In this document: one piece after another, positions 37,068 through 45,487 of the stretch
Numbering within the stretch: position 1 is the stretch's first letter
Layout of the letters: each line of letters begins with the position of its first letter
NCBI GenBank assembly: GCA_947499555.1
Contig: CANMOU010000001.1
Location: 992,001 to 1,056,000 of the forward strand
Source: an uncultured Roseovarius sp.
GTDB lineage: Bacteria; Pseudomonadota; Alphaproteobacteria; Rhodobacterales; Rhodobacteraceae
Direction: 5' to 3'
Length of the DNA stretch: 64,000 bases
Notes under the pieces: model-generated
What the model was told of the DNA's origin: nothing
What the model saw: only the letters and a program-made list of their open reading frames with translations
The model's database searches: none
Position numbers and translations under genes: made by a program

Positions 37068-37850
37068 TTAAACTCCAGAGTTCTCAAGCGGCACAAGACG
37101 CTCGAAGCGCCGTGCATAGATCAAGTTGGGGCGCACCCCGTCAGCCCAGTAGACGATCAGCGGAAGGCTGATCGGGAACCAAAGGACCAGATGCAGCCAG
37201 ACCAGTTGCCGCGCGCCCGGTCTGAACGCTCCAAGCGCATAAATCGTGGTCACACTGAGGACGGAGAAAACCACGAAAATCGTCCATGTCAGCCAATACC
37301 CCTCTGACAGGATCGCGTTAACCAGAACAAACACCCACTGGGCGACCACATATCCTATGATCAATAGAAGACCGCCGCGCAGCGTCGCCAGTGGAGGATT
37401 CAGGGCGAACTCCGCGCCAGTTTGCACCCATTCCCAGTCCCTGATCGGCGTCCCTTTTGCCGCCAGCCGGGCGGCGCGGTCATATCCCCATGGCGCGCCG
37501 ATGCGCATGGCCATGGCGACAACGCCAAAAGCCAGAAAGACCGCGACGACCCCGCCTAGCCACATGGCGAAACCAGACGCCAGAATGTCCGCCACAGCCA
37601 CGACAATGGCCAGCCACATCATCAGGACAATGAACAGGGACGGATACTTCCCGGGCCACCCCGCCCAGATGAGCCAGCCTAACGCCGCGAAAATAGCGGC
37701 GGTAGCCAAGGATTTTGGTGTCAAAGCCATCACCCCAAGAATGCAACCCAACATGCAGGGTGCCACAAACAGGGCGCGGACCATGCCGGAGGCCGGCGTT
37801 CGAAAATCAACGCCCAGCGCGCTTGATCTGGTATGCAGGCTGTCGTTCAA
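37068..37850 (-). CDS. Hypothetical polytopic membrane protein
   Basis: A 260-residue protein with about seven hydrophobic helices. A cytoplasmic-looking loop (RIGAPWGYDRAARLAAKGTP, then IRDWEWV) separates two helical halves. No family was recognised. It is placed between an SDR gene (4-base ATGA-type overlap) and mccA (2-base gap), so it belongs to the leucine transcript. It may be a transporter or merely linked; no motif supports a choice. Confidence 0.7.
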   Translation of the reverse strand: MNDSLHTRSSALGVDFRTPASGMVRALFVAPCMLGCILGVMALTPKSLATAAIFAALGWLIWAGWPGKYPSLFIVLMMWLAIVVAVADILASGFAMWLGGVVAVFLAFGVVAMAMRIGAPWGYDRAARLAAKGTPIRDWEWVQTGAEFALNPPLATLRGGLLLIIGYVVAQWVFVLVNAILSEGYWLTWTIFVVFSVLSVTTIYALGAFRPGARQLVWLHLVLWFPISLPLIVYWADGVRPNLIYARRFERLVPLENSGV

Positions 37851-38650
37851 CTGCTTTGTTCCCCCATTTCCCGCTTGGCGCGTTCGGCCCAGTCCGGATG
37901 CCAGCGCGACAGCGCGGGGCGGTTTTCAGTAATGTCGCCCGCGCCCCACCGGATACGTTCCCGGTCCATCTTTTCCGTCACCTCGCCATCGGGGCAGATG
38001 ATATAGAAATCCTCCCGCGCCAAAGCCGCCATCATGTGATCGACAACCTGTTGCGGTGTCCACGCGCCGGGCTTGTGCTCGGCATGGCCCGTCGTGGTCC
38101 AGCCGGGCACCAGCAGATGGGCGCTGACATCACTGCCCTGCCCGCGCAGCTCATGCACCAGCCCTTCGGTGTAGCTTTTGATCGCCGCCTTACACAGGTT
38201 GTAGATGGGGTGTCCCGGCGGGTTGGTGATGCCTTGCTTGGAGCCGACATTGACGATCATGCCCGCCTGCATCTGAGGCAGAAACGCCCGCACGCCGTGG
38301 ATAACGCCCCAAAGGTTGACCTCCACCGCTTGCCGCCACTCGTCCAAAGGCGCATCAAAGCCCCGGCCCATCCGCGTCACCGCGTTGTTGGCCAGAAACC
38401 GGATCGGGCCGGTTTGATCGGCCAGCGCTTTCATCCGCGTATCGTCTGAGACGTCGGCCACAACGGCTGTGACCGCGCCATCCGCCTCGGCGGCGGTTTT
38501 GGCAAGCTCTGCCTCATTCACATCGACGGCAAACACCCGCATGCCGCGCGCTGCCAGATCGCGCACCAAAGCGCGCCCGATGCCAAGCGCAGCCCCGGTC
38601 ACCACGGCGCTTTGACCGGCCTCGAAGGTTCTATGAAATCGCTCGGTCAT
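37847..38650 (-). CDS. SDR family oxidoreductase
   Basis: A 267-residue classical short-chain dehydrogenase. The nucleotide loop is TGAALGIGRAL, NNAVTRMG stands for the NNAG motif, the catalytic serine is in NVGSKQG and the YxxxK pair in YNLCKAA. The enzyme likely uses NAD(P); an acidic residue after beta-2 (FAVDVNE) favours NAD(H). Its substrate is not known; a link to branched-chain acyl metabolism is only suggested by its operon. Confidence 0.85.
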   Translation of the reverse strand: MTERFHRTFEAGQSAVVTGAALGIGRALVRDLAARGMRVFAVDVNEAELAKTAAEADGAVTAVVADVSDDTRMKALADQTGPIRFLANNAVTRMGRGFDAPLDEWRQAVEVNLWGVIHGVRAFLPQMQAGMIVNVGSKQGITNPPGHPIYNLCKAAIKSYTEGLVHELRGQGSDVSAHLLVPGWTTTGHAEHKPGAWTPQQVVDHMMAALAREDFYIICPDGEVTEKMDRERIRWGAGDITENRPALSRWHPDWAERAKREMGEQSS

Positions 38651-38659
38651 CGCATCCTC

Positions 38660-39211
38660 TTAGCCGCACCAGCTGGCACGTTTGCCGCCGCCATAGGGCC
38701 GCGCATGCCCGGCGCTGATCATCTTCTCCGCCACGGCGTTCCCATCTACAGCCATATAGACCAGTGTGCGGTCATATTTGTCCGTCCCACGGCGCACGAC
38801 GCTAATCTCATCGGCCCCAAAGATCATGGCTCGGAGTGCCCAGGCGGCCTGCTGGCCCTTCACATATTCCGAAACGCAGCCGGGGCTGAAAATTTCGGGC
38901 GTATCAAAGCCGGTAAGGCGCGCGCGCTCCAACCCGCGACCCGGGCAGTAAAGCTCCACCGTGTCCCCATCGGTCACGCTCAGCACCCGGCACCCTGACT
39001 CGGCACGCGGGGCAACGAGCGCGCTGACCCCATCGGCAAGGTATGGCAATCCAAGCGCCCCGAAGAACACAAGCACGATCACCGTCTTGAGGAAAAACCG
39101 CGGATCGCGCCTGCGCCGCTTCCAGCCCGACTTGGGCGGCTTGCCCAGATCCCATTTCGGGTGCCGCCGTGCGCCGCGAAAGAACTGGGTGATATTGCCG
39201 CGTCTTGCCAT
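38660..39211 (-). CDS. Membrane-anchored thermonuclease (SNase) family protein
   Basis: A 183-residue protein. A strongly basic N-terminus (GWKRRRRDPRFF) is followed by one membrane helix (LKTVIVLVFFGALGLPYLAD), then an OB-fold nuclease domain. SNase active-site residues are conserved: RLTGFDTPEI supplies the arginine, aspartate and glutamate, and DKYDRTLVY the second arginine. The domain is predicted periplasmic. It is located between mccB and the SDR gene, an odd place for a nuclease, and its target is unknown. Confidence 0.82.
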   Translation of the reverse strand: MARRGNITQFFRGARRHPKWDLGKPPKSGWKRRRRDPRFFLKTVIVLVFFGALGLPYLADGVSALVAPRAESGCRVLSVTDGDTVELYCPGRGLERARLTGFDTPEIFSPGCVSEYVKGQQAAWALRAMIFGADEISVVRRGTDKYDRTLVYMAVDGNAVAEKMISAGHARPYGGGKRASWCG

Positions 39212-39245
39212 GTCTCACCTGGATATTACACTCGGTGCAGATGCA

Positions 39246-39287
39246 CCGACGCAATACCGACGCAATACCGACGTGATACCGACGTGC
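39246..39287. repeat. 11-bp tandem repeat, nearly four copies
   Basis: Units CCGACGCAATA at 39246 and 39257, CCGACGTGATA at 39268 and a partial CCGACGTGC at 39279. The period of 11 bp is about one DNA turn. It fills most of the gap between mccB (ends 39294) and the thermonuclease gene (starts 39211). Confidence 0.85.
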
Positions 39288-39293
39288 ATTTTT

Positions 39294-40901
39294 CTACATC
39301 CGGAACACGCCAAAGCGGGTCTCCTCGATGGGGGCATTCAGTGCGGCTTGCAAGGACAATGACAGCACCTGACGCGACTTGCGCGGATCAATAATGCCGT
39401 CATCCCAAAGCCGCGCCGAGGCATAGAGCGGATGGCTTTGTTCCTCGAACATATCAATCGTGGGTTGCTTGAATTTGGCCTCCTCTTCGGCCGACCAAGT
39501 CCCGCCCTTGCGCTCAATCGCATCGCGCTTGACTGTGGCCAGAACCCCTGCCGCCTGTTCCCCGCCCATGACGGAAATGCGGCTGTTGGGCCAGGTCCAC
39601 AGGAACCGTGGTTGATAGGCACGTCCCGCCATGCCGTAATTGCCTGCTCCGAATGAGCCGCCAACTAGCATGGTGATCTTGGGCACAGCTGTGGTCGCCA
39701 CCGCCGTGACCATTTTGGCCCCGTGCCGCGCGATGCCTTCATTCTCATATTTCCGGCCCACCATGAAACCGGTGATATTTTGAAGGAAAACCAGCGGGAT
39801 ACGGCGCTGACTGCACAGCTCCACGAAATGCGCACCCTTCTGGGCGGCTTCGGAAAACAGCACGCCGTTATTGGCGATGATGCCCACCGGGTAGCCATCC
39901 ACATGGGCAAATCCGGTGACAAGCGTCTCGCCGAACCGTGCCTTGAATTCGTCAAACCGAGAGCCATCCACGATGCGCGCGATCACCTCGCGAATGTCGT
40001 ATGGCGTGCGCAGATCGGCAGGCACGACACCCAGAATTTCGTTGGGATCATAAGCCGGGTCTTCCGGCGATTGCCGCAAGCCGGGCTTCAGCCCGGCACC
40101 CGCTCCCAAGCTTCCGACCGCCCGGCGCGCCAGCGCCAGCGCATGAGCGTCATCCTCAGCCAGGTAGTCGGCCACACCCGAAAGCCGCGTGTGTACATCT
40201 CCGCCGCCCAGATCTTCTGCTGTGACCTCCTCACCTGTCGCCGCCTTCACCAAAGGTGGCCCGGCAAGAAAGATAGTCCCCTGATCTTTAACGATAATCG
40301 TCACATCCGACATCGCTGGCACATAGGCCCCGCCCGCCGTGCAAGAGCCCATGACGACAGCGATCTGGGCAATACCCTTGGCGCTCATCCGGGCCTGATT
40401 GTAGAAAATCCGCCCAAAGTGATCGCGGTCGGGAAAGACCTCATCCTGATTGGGCAGATTGGCCCCGCCGCTGTCCACCAGATAGACGCATGGCAAATGG
40501 CACTCGGCCGCAATCTCCTGCGCGCGCAGGTGTTTCTTGACGGTCATCGGGTAGTAGGTGCCGCCCTTCACGGTGGCATCGTTGCAGATGACCATGCAAT
40601 CGCGCCCCATGACACGGCCCACCCCGGCAATCACCCCGGCGCAAGGTGCCGCCCCATCATAAAGCCCATGCGCCGCAGTGGCCCCCACTTCAAGAAACGG
40701 GCTGCCCGGATCCAAAAGACCCGCCACGCGATCACGCGGCAGCATCTTGCCCCGGCTCAGATGCCGCTCGCGCGCGCTCTCGCCTCCGCCCGCGGCCGCG
40801 TTCGAAGCCACCTCGGCGATCTCGGCAAGGGCGGCCTCATGCGCGGAGGCATTTGCCTGGAACTCCGCAGACGTCGTCAAAACTCGCGAAGGAAGCTTCA
40901 T
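39294..40901 (-). CDS. mccB: Methylcrotonyl-CoA carboxylase carboxyltransferase (beta) subunit
   Basis: A 535-residue acyl-CoA carboxyltransferase. The oxyanion glycines are in [15 protein letters not shown] and in the C-terminal half in [20 protein letters not shown], and the [13 protein letters not shown] segment is a signature of the MCC beta branch. It moves CO2 from biotin of MccA to 3-methylcrotonyl-CoA. mccA lies 2.2 kb downstream, separated by a nuclease, an SDR and a membrane protein gene. It is divergent from ompW. Confidence 0.94.
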   Translation of the reverse strand: MKLPSRVLTTSAEFQANASAHEAALAEIAEVASNAAAGGGESARERHLSRGKMLPRDRVAGLLDPGSPFLEVGATAAHGLYDGAAPCAGVIAGVGRVMGRDCMVICNDATVKGGTYYPMTVKKHLRAQEIAAECHLPCVYLVDSGGANLPNQDEVFPDRDHFGRIFYNQARMSAKGIAQIAVVMGSCTAGGAYVPAMSDVTIIVKDQGTIFLAGPPLVKAATGEEVTAEDLGGGDVHTRLSGVADYLAEDDAHALALARRAVGSLGAGAGLKPGLRQSPEDPAYDPNEILGVVPADLRTPYDIREVIARIVDGSRFDEFKARFGETLVTGFAHVDGYPVGIIANNGVLFSEAAQKGAHFVELCSQRRIPLVFLQNITGFMVGRKYENEGIARHGAKMVTAVATTAVPKITMLVGGSFGAGNYGMAGRAYQPRFLWTWPNSRISVMGGEQAAGVLATVKRDAIERKGGTWSAEEEAKFKQPTIDMFEEQSHPLYASARLWDDGIIDPRKSRQVLSLSLQAALNAPIEETRFGVFRM

Positions 40902-40984
40902 TGCACACCCTTTCTTAATCTCAGCCCGCGGGCAGGTCTTGGTGTTGTGGCAGAAGCGCCACGGGGACGAGACACCGGACCAAA

Positions 40985-40998
40985 TTGATTTGGGTCAA
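40985..40998 (+). promoter_or_regulatory. FNR/FnrL-type box upstream of ompW
   Basis: TTGATTTGGGTCAA fits the Rhodobacterales FNR-type pattern TTGA-N6-TCAA (one base from strict TTGAT-N4-ATCAA). Its centre is 41.5 bases before the start point expected from a CATACT -10 element at 41021-41026, the classic site for an activator. OmpW is oxygen-regulated in other bacteria. The same spot holds a 14-bp palindrome at 40980-40993. Confidence 0.65.
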
Positions 40999-41020
40999 GG
41001 CAGAACTTGCTGCAGCGCGG

Positions 41021-41026
41021 CATACT
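41021..41026 (+). promoter_or_regulatory. Candidate -10 element of ompW
   Basis: CATACT matches five of six positions of TATAAT-like TATACT and lies at the right distance from the FNR-type box. No good -35 hexamer is needed at an FNR class II promoter, and none is seen. A start point near 41033 would leave a 24-base leader. Confidence 0.5.
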
Positions 41027-41056
41027 CGGCCTCGGACATAAAAGACTGGAACGACC

Positions 41057-41671
41057 ATGACAAAACTGACTGCATTGACCCTCTCGACCGCGCTCTGCTG
41101 TGCGGCGGTCCCGGCGCTGGCCCAATCTCAGGGCGAGTTCACACTTGGCTTCGGCCTGCATTCGGTCACGCCCGACAGCTCTGACAGCGTGACCACCGCC
41201 GGTCTGATCGATGTGGATGCCAACATCCGCCCGACGCTGACCTTCGAATATTTCATCGCGCGCAACCTCGGTATTGAATTGCTCGTGGCCTGGCCTTTCG
41301 AGCATGACATCAACCTTGTCGGCACTGGCGAAATTGCCGAGATCAAGCACCTGCCGCCCACCTTGTCGCTGCAGTATCACTTCGTGAACCAATCCAGGGC
41401 GACGCCCTTTATCGGTGCCGGTGTGAACTACACCTTCTTCTTCGACGAATCCGCGCGCGGCGCGTTGGCCGGTACGCCGATCAGCCTTGATGACAGCTTT
41501 GGTATTGCGCTGCATGCCGGTGTCGATTTTGACATCAGCGACCGAAGCGCCTTGCGCGCCGATGTGCGCTGGATCGATATTGATACAGATGTCACCGTTG
41601 GCGGCGCCGATATTGGCAGGGTGAATATCGACCCGATCGTGTTCGGCCTGGCCTATGTGATGAAGTTCTGA
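41057..41671 (+). CDS. ompW: OmpW family outer membrane protein
   Basis: A 204-residue protein with a signal peptide (MTKLTALTLSTALCCAAVPALA) and an eight-strand beta-barrel pattern ending in an aromatic C-terminus (YVMKF). The FEYFIARNLGIELLVAWPF and YHFVNQSRATPFIGAGVNYT segments are characteristic of OmpW. The barrel may pass small hydrophobic compounds. It is the only plus-strand gene in a minus-strand region, with its own regulated promoter and terminator. Confidence 0.9.
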   Translation: MTKLTALTLSTALCCAAVPALAQSQGEFTLGFGLHSVTPDSSDSVTTAGLIDVDANIRPTLTFEYFIARNLGIELLVAWPFEHDINLVGTGEIAEIKHLPPTLSLQYHFVNQSRATPFIGAGVNYTFFFDESARGALAGTPISLDDSFGIALHAGVDFDISDRSALRADVRWIDIDTDVTVGGADIGRVNIDPIVFGLAYVMKF

Positions 41672-41699
41672 CATCCGGTACTGGGAAAGTTGTGGCGAG

Positions 41700-41730
41700 G
41701 GGCCAGCCGTCCGGTTGGCCCTTTGCTTTT
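41700..41730 (+). terminator. Intrinsic terminator of ompW
   Basis: GGGCCAGCC (41700-41708) pairs with GGTTGGCCC (41713-41721) with one G-T pair around a GTCC loop, then TTTGCTTTT follows. It lies 28 bases after the ompW stop. Confidence 0.85.
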
Positions 41731-41745
41731 GGCAAATCAAAGGCA

Positions 41746-42336
41746 TCAGTCGCGTCCTCCGACCCGTGCGCGGGGCCGCGTCAAAGATGGCTCGTCGATC
41801 CACCCAGCCTGAGCGGCGGGCTCCGACAGACCCAAATTGCGCGCCACCTGCCAGGCCATCACAGCCGACCGCAGACGCCCATTGGCCTCGCGCGCCAAGC
41901 ACCATGTTTCAAGCTGTGGCACATAGCCCGTGCAATCAGGCCCTGCCGAGGCATCATGGGCCAGCGCATGGGTCACGTGGTAGAGACGCTCTGCAAAGAG
42001 CTCCGGCTCCTCATCGCCGGGCTCCGGCAGATGATGCAGCACATGTGCCCGCAGAATGTCTTGTGTGACCGCCAATGCGCGCTGGCAGCCTTGCGTATTG
42101 TCTGACCGATCACAGATCACGATCCCGACGGTGCCACAAAACTCTACCCCGCCGATATCGATATGCGGGTGCCCGGCCGCCTGCGCTTCGCTGAGCGCAT
42201 AGGTGTCCAAAACCTGCTCAAAGCGCGCCATCTCATCCGCCATACAGGCGGCAAATTCAGGGAGGGTTTCTTCCTCCTCTGCCAGCCCGCTGCCGCCACC
42301 AAGCAGCAATATCAAGAGGCTCGCGCGCCAAATCAC
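41746..42336 (-). CDS. Exported hypothetical protein with several cysteines
   Basis: A 196-residue protein with a short signal peptide (MIWRASLLILLLGGGSGLAE). The mature part has six cysteines (such as FCGTVGIVICDRSDN and DCTGYVPQLETWCLARE), suggesting disulfides in the periplasm. It contains a HVLHHLPEPGDEEPELFAER segment. The family is not recognised. The start overlaps the stop of the acyl-CoA synthetase gene by ATGA, so it is co-translated with it; the end converges on ompW. Confidence 0.75.
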   Translation of the reverse strand: MIWRASLLILLLGGGSGLAEEEETLPEFAACMADEMARFEQVLDTYALSEAQAAGHPHIDIGGVEFCGTVGIVICDRSDNTQGCQRALAVTQDILRAHVLHHLPEPGDEEPELFAERLYHVTHALAHDASAGPDCTGYVPQLETWCLAREANGRLRSAVMAWQVARNLGLSEPAAQAGWIDEPSLTRPRARVGGRD

Positions 42337-43889
42337 GACGACACCTCCGCCGTGGCGCGCGCCTTGAGTTCTTTGCGAATAACCTTGCCCGTCACTGTCA
42401 TGGGCAGCGCATCCAGGAACCCGATTTCTCTTGGATATGAATAACTTGCCAGACGTTTTTTCACATAATCCTGCAGCTCTTTCGCCAGATCATCGCTCGC
42501 GTCAAAATCTGGCATCAACACGACGTATGCTTTTACGATTTCGGTGCGCAATTCATCGGGCTTGCCCACGACACCCACCGTCGCAACCGCATCATGGGTC
42601 AGCAGGCAATCCTCGATCTCGGCCGGACCAATGCGGTAACCGGCCGATGTGATGACATCATCCTCACGCCCGACAAAGCGCAGGTAGCCCTGATCCCAGA
42701 CACCCCGGTCCCCGGTGAGCATCCAGTCGCCAATGAACTTTTCCGCCGTTGTCTCTGGCCGGTTCCAGTACTCCAGCATCATATTGGCAGACCCGCGTTT
42801 GACTGCGACATCCCCTTCCTCCGTCGTCGGCTTGCCATCGGCATTGATCACCGCCACCTCATGGCCCGGTGTGATCTTTCCGATGCACCCCGGATTAGGG
42901 TCAAAGAGACTGCTGCAACTGCCAGCCACGAGATTGCATTCGGTTTGCCCGTAAAACTCGTTGATCGTAAGCCCAAACGCCTCTCGCCCCCAGTCGAGCA
43001 TTTCCGCGCCAAGTGGCTCACCCCCACTCGCCACAGTTCTGAGGCCGGGGATTTTACACTCCGCCGCCTTCAGGATACGCAGAGCGGTAGGAGGGAAAAA
43101 TATATTCTTAACAGAAGCTTCCCAAATAATGTTCACACACGCGTCCACCTCAAACTTCGGCAGGCGCGAGGCCACCACCGGCACGCCCAGCGCAAGGCCA
43201 GTCATCAGGATATTGAACAGCCCCCCGATCCAGGCCCAATCGGCGGGGGTCCAGAGGCAGTCGTCAGGATGGTCGAGAAAGTCATGGCTGATCTGCATGC
43301 CAGGCAGATGGCCTGTCAGCACCCGATGCCCGTGCAAGGCCCCCTTGGGGCTGCCCGTCGTGCCGCTGGTGTAGATAAGCGTGGCGGGATCATCCGGACC
43401 CGTTGCGGCAGTCTCAAAAGCCGCTCTAGGCAAATCCATCTCTTCGGGCACAAGTGGCGTGATCTCGGGTAAAGGTTCGAGCATCCCCACGCCTTCGGCA
43501 TCCGTCACGATGAATTTGGCACCTGCATCGCGCACCCGGCTGGTCAGCGCATCCTCGCGGAAGAGCTTGAAAAGCGGAATGGAAATGGCGCCCACTTTCC
43601 AGATCGCCAGATGCGCTGCGGCGCACCACACGCTTTGCGATCGCAGGACGCCAACACGATCCCCGCGCCGCACGCCCCGCGCCACAAGATCATGCGCAAG
43701 GCTATCCGCGAGCGCGCGCAGCTCGGTAAAGCTGATATCACGGCGCGGTCCGGTTAGGTCGATAATCGCCGTGCGCTCCGGGTCCTCATTTGCCCAGCGA
43801 TCACAGGCCTGCCCGGCCATGTTCAGCCGCTCTGGCAGGTCCCAGCGGAAAGTTTGTCTTAGATCCTCATAGGGCGCACGTGACAGCAT
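42333..43889 (-). CDS. AMP-dependent acyl-CoA synthetase
   Basis: A 518-residue ANL-family ligase. The phosphate loop is LIYTSGTTGSPKGALHG, the adenine motif NEFYGQTECNLV, the hinge aspartate in LTGDRGVWDQGYLRFVGREDD, and the acyl-adenylate lysine in MTVTGKVIRKEL near the C-terminus. It resembles the medium-chain group. In a leucine/isovalerate cluster it may activate a branched or short acid such as isovalerate or acetoacetate, but the substrate cannot be read from sequence. It lies 9 bases before the next upstream gene. Confidence 0.88.
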   Translation of the reverse strand: MLSRAPYEDLRQTFRWDLPERLNMAGQACDRWANEDPERTAIIDLTGPRRDISFTELRALADSLAHDLVARGVRRGDRVGVLRSQSVWCAAAHLAIWKVGAISIPLFKLFREDALTSRVRDAGAKFIVTDAEGVGMLEPLPEITPLVPEEMDLPRAAFETAATGPDDPATLIYTSGTTGSPKGALHGHRVLTGHLPGMQISHDFLDHPDDCLWTPADWAWIGGLFNILMTGLALGVPVVASRLPKFEVDACVNIIWEASVKNIFFPPTALRILKAAECKIPGLRTVASGGEPLGAEMLDWGREAFGLTINEFYGQTECNLVAGSCSSLFDPNPGCIGKITPGHEVAVINADGKPTTEEGDVAVKRGSANMMLEYWNRPETTAEKFIGDWMLTGDRGVWDQGYLRFVGREDDVITSAGYRIGPAEIEDCLLTHDAVATVGVVGKPDELRTEIVKAYVVLMPDFDASDDLAKELQDYVKKRLASYSYPREIGFLDALPMTVTGKVIRKELKARATAEVSS

Positions 43890-43898
43890 GATCTGCTC

Positions 43899-44204
43899 TT
43901 AGACCTCCCCACCGACAGGTTTTCGATCTGCAATCCGACCGAACCGGTCGATGAAGTATTCAAACCCTGCCGCATCGGCAGGCGCGCAGGTGATCACCAG
44001 CCAAAGCCCGTCCGACTGCGCCGGAACGGCCCGGCAATCGGTGCGCTCCGCGCCCGCCCCGACCTCGCCAACATAAAGCTTTGCCACCCTCTCAATCACT
44101 TCGGTCTCAGTCGTGCTGGCCATCCGTCCGCCCAGCAAATAGGCAAGCACGGCGGTCAGCAGAACCAATCCGGCAAAGGGCAGAAAGACCATGCGGGACA
44201 TCAC
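43899..44204 (-). CDS. Small anchored hypothetical protein in the liu cluster
   Basis: A 101-residue protein with one N-terminal hydrophobic helix ([20 protein letters not shown]), probably an uncleaved anchor, and a periplasmic tail with two cysteines ([11 protein letters not shown] and [10 protein letters not shown]). Its start overlaps the ivd stop as ATGA. Nearby in-frame ATGs leave the exact start open. No family was recognised. Confidence 0.7.
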   Translation of the reverse strand: MMSRMVFLPFAGLVLLTAVLAYLLGGRMASTTETEVIERVAKLYVGEVGAGAERTDCRAVPAQSDGLWLVITCAPADAAGFEYFIDRFGRIADRKPVGGEV

Positions 44205-45364
44205 CCCATAGCCCCCATAAGCTCTCGACCGATAAGCATGCGGCGGATTTCCGACGTGCCGGCTCCGATCTCCATCAGCTTGGCATCGCGGAAGAGCCGC
44301 GCCACGGGGCTGTCGGCAAGGAACCCGGCCCCACCCATGGCCTGAACGGCCTGATGCGCCTGGGACATCGCGACCTCAGAGGCATAAAGACAGCAGGCCG
44401 CCGCATCCTGCCGCGTGACTTCGCCGCGATCGCAGGCCTTGGCGCATTCATAGACATAGGCGCGTGCGGAATTCATCGCAGCGTACATATCGGCCATCTT
44501 GCCCTGCATGAGCTGGAAATTCCCGATGGGTTCGCCAAACTGCTTGCGTTCGGCCATATAGGGCATGACCTCATCGAGACAGGCCGCAATGATGCCGGGG
44601 CCGATGGCCGCAAGCACCACGCGCTCAAAATCCAGGCCCGACATCAACACCTTCACGCCCTTGCCCTCCTCACCCAGCACGTTCTCAAACGGCACTTCGA
44701 CATCGTCAAAGATCAGCTCGGCCGTGTTGGAGCCGCGCATGCCCAGCTTGTCGAAATGCGGACTGGTGGAAAACCCTGCCATGCTTTTCTCGATCAGAAA
44801 GGCGGTGATCCCCTTGCTGCCCGCGTCGGGGTCTGTCTTTGCATAGACCACCAGCGTATCGGCATTGGGGCCATTGGTGATCCAGTACTTGTTGCCATTG
44901 AGACGATAGTGATCATTCCGCTTCTCGGCGCGCAGCTTCATCGACACCACGTCACTGCCCGCGCCCGCCTCAGACATGGCCAGCGCACCGACATGTTCAC
45001 CGCTGACCAGCCCAGGCAGATATTTGGCGCGCTGCGCGTCGGTGCCATTGAGCTTGATCTGGTTGACGCAAAGATTGGAATGCGCCCCATAGCTGAGCGA
45101 GATGGAGGCCGAGGCGCGCGCGATCTCTTCCACCGCAACCACATGTGCCAGATACCCCATCCCGGCGCCGCCGTACTCCTCTGACACTGTTATCCCCAGA
45201 AGACCCAACTCACCCATTTCGCGCCAAAGCTCATTGGGAAACGCATTAGAACGGTCGACTTCCGCCGCCATCGGCTTCACACGCTCTTGCGCCCAACGAT
45301 GCACCATGTCCTGCAACGCATGCACATCCTCGCCCAAGTCGAACTTCATCACGGCGTTAAACAT
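44201..45364 (-). CDS. ivd: Isovaleryl-CoA dehydrogenase
   Basis: A 387-residue flavoprotein. The start at 45364 ([13 protein letters not shown]) has AGGAG nine bases upstream; an in-frame ATG 51 bases earlier overlaps the operator-like palindrome. The catalytic glutamate is at the isovaleryl-specific place in [12 protein letters not shown], and the C-terminal motif reads [15 protein letters not shown], as in IVD, not the usual EGT with catalytic glutamate. It oxidises isovaleryl-CoA to 3-methylcrotonyl-CoA with FAD and passes electrons to ETF. It is the first gene of the liu cluster. Confidence 0.95.
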   Translation of the reverse strand: MFNAVMKFDLGEDVHALQDMVHRWAQERVKPMAAEVDRSNAFPNELWREMGELGLLGITVSEEYGGAGMGYLAHVVAVEEIARASASISLSYGAHSNLCVNQIKLNGTDAQRAKYLPGLVSGEHVGALAMSEAGAGSDVVSMKLRAEKRNDHYRLNGNKYWITNGPNADTLVVYAKTDPDAGSKGITAFLIEKSMAGFSTSPHFDKLGMRGSNTAELIFDDVEVPFENVLGEEGKGVKVLMSGLDFERVVLAAIGPGIIAACLDEVMPYMAERKQFGEPIGNFQLMQGKMADMYAAMNSARAYVYECAKACDRGEVTRQDAAACCLYASEVAMSQAHQAVQAMGGAGFLADSPVARLFRDAKLMEIGAGTSEIRRMLIGRELMGAMG

Positions 45365-45387
45365 TGGCAGGCGCTCCTGGCATTTAT

Positions 45388-45401
45388 TGAACACTTGTTC
45401 A
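45388..45401. promoter_or_regulatory. Palindromic operator candidate upstream of ivd
   Basis: TGAACA-CT-TGTTCA is a perfect 14-bp inverted repeat 23 bases before the ivd start, inside an AT-rich stretch (TTTAT before, ATTTAAA after). The form suits a TetR-type repressor responding to acyl-CoA. No regulator gene is next to it in the window. Confidence 0.55.
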
Positions 45402-45487
45402 TTTAAATACGGCAAGACCCGTGACAGGTCAATCCTGTGCAGGCAGGTTACAGAAAAATCAGTCCATCTGTCTGAAGATGAACAGCT

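Noticed and set aside
39246-39287. Short direct repeats as a CRISPR array
   Set aside because: The 11-bp units are adjacent with no spacers, and no cas gene is present.
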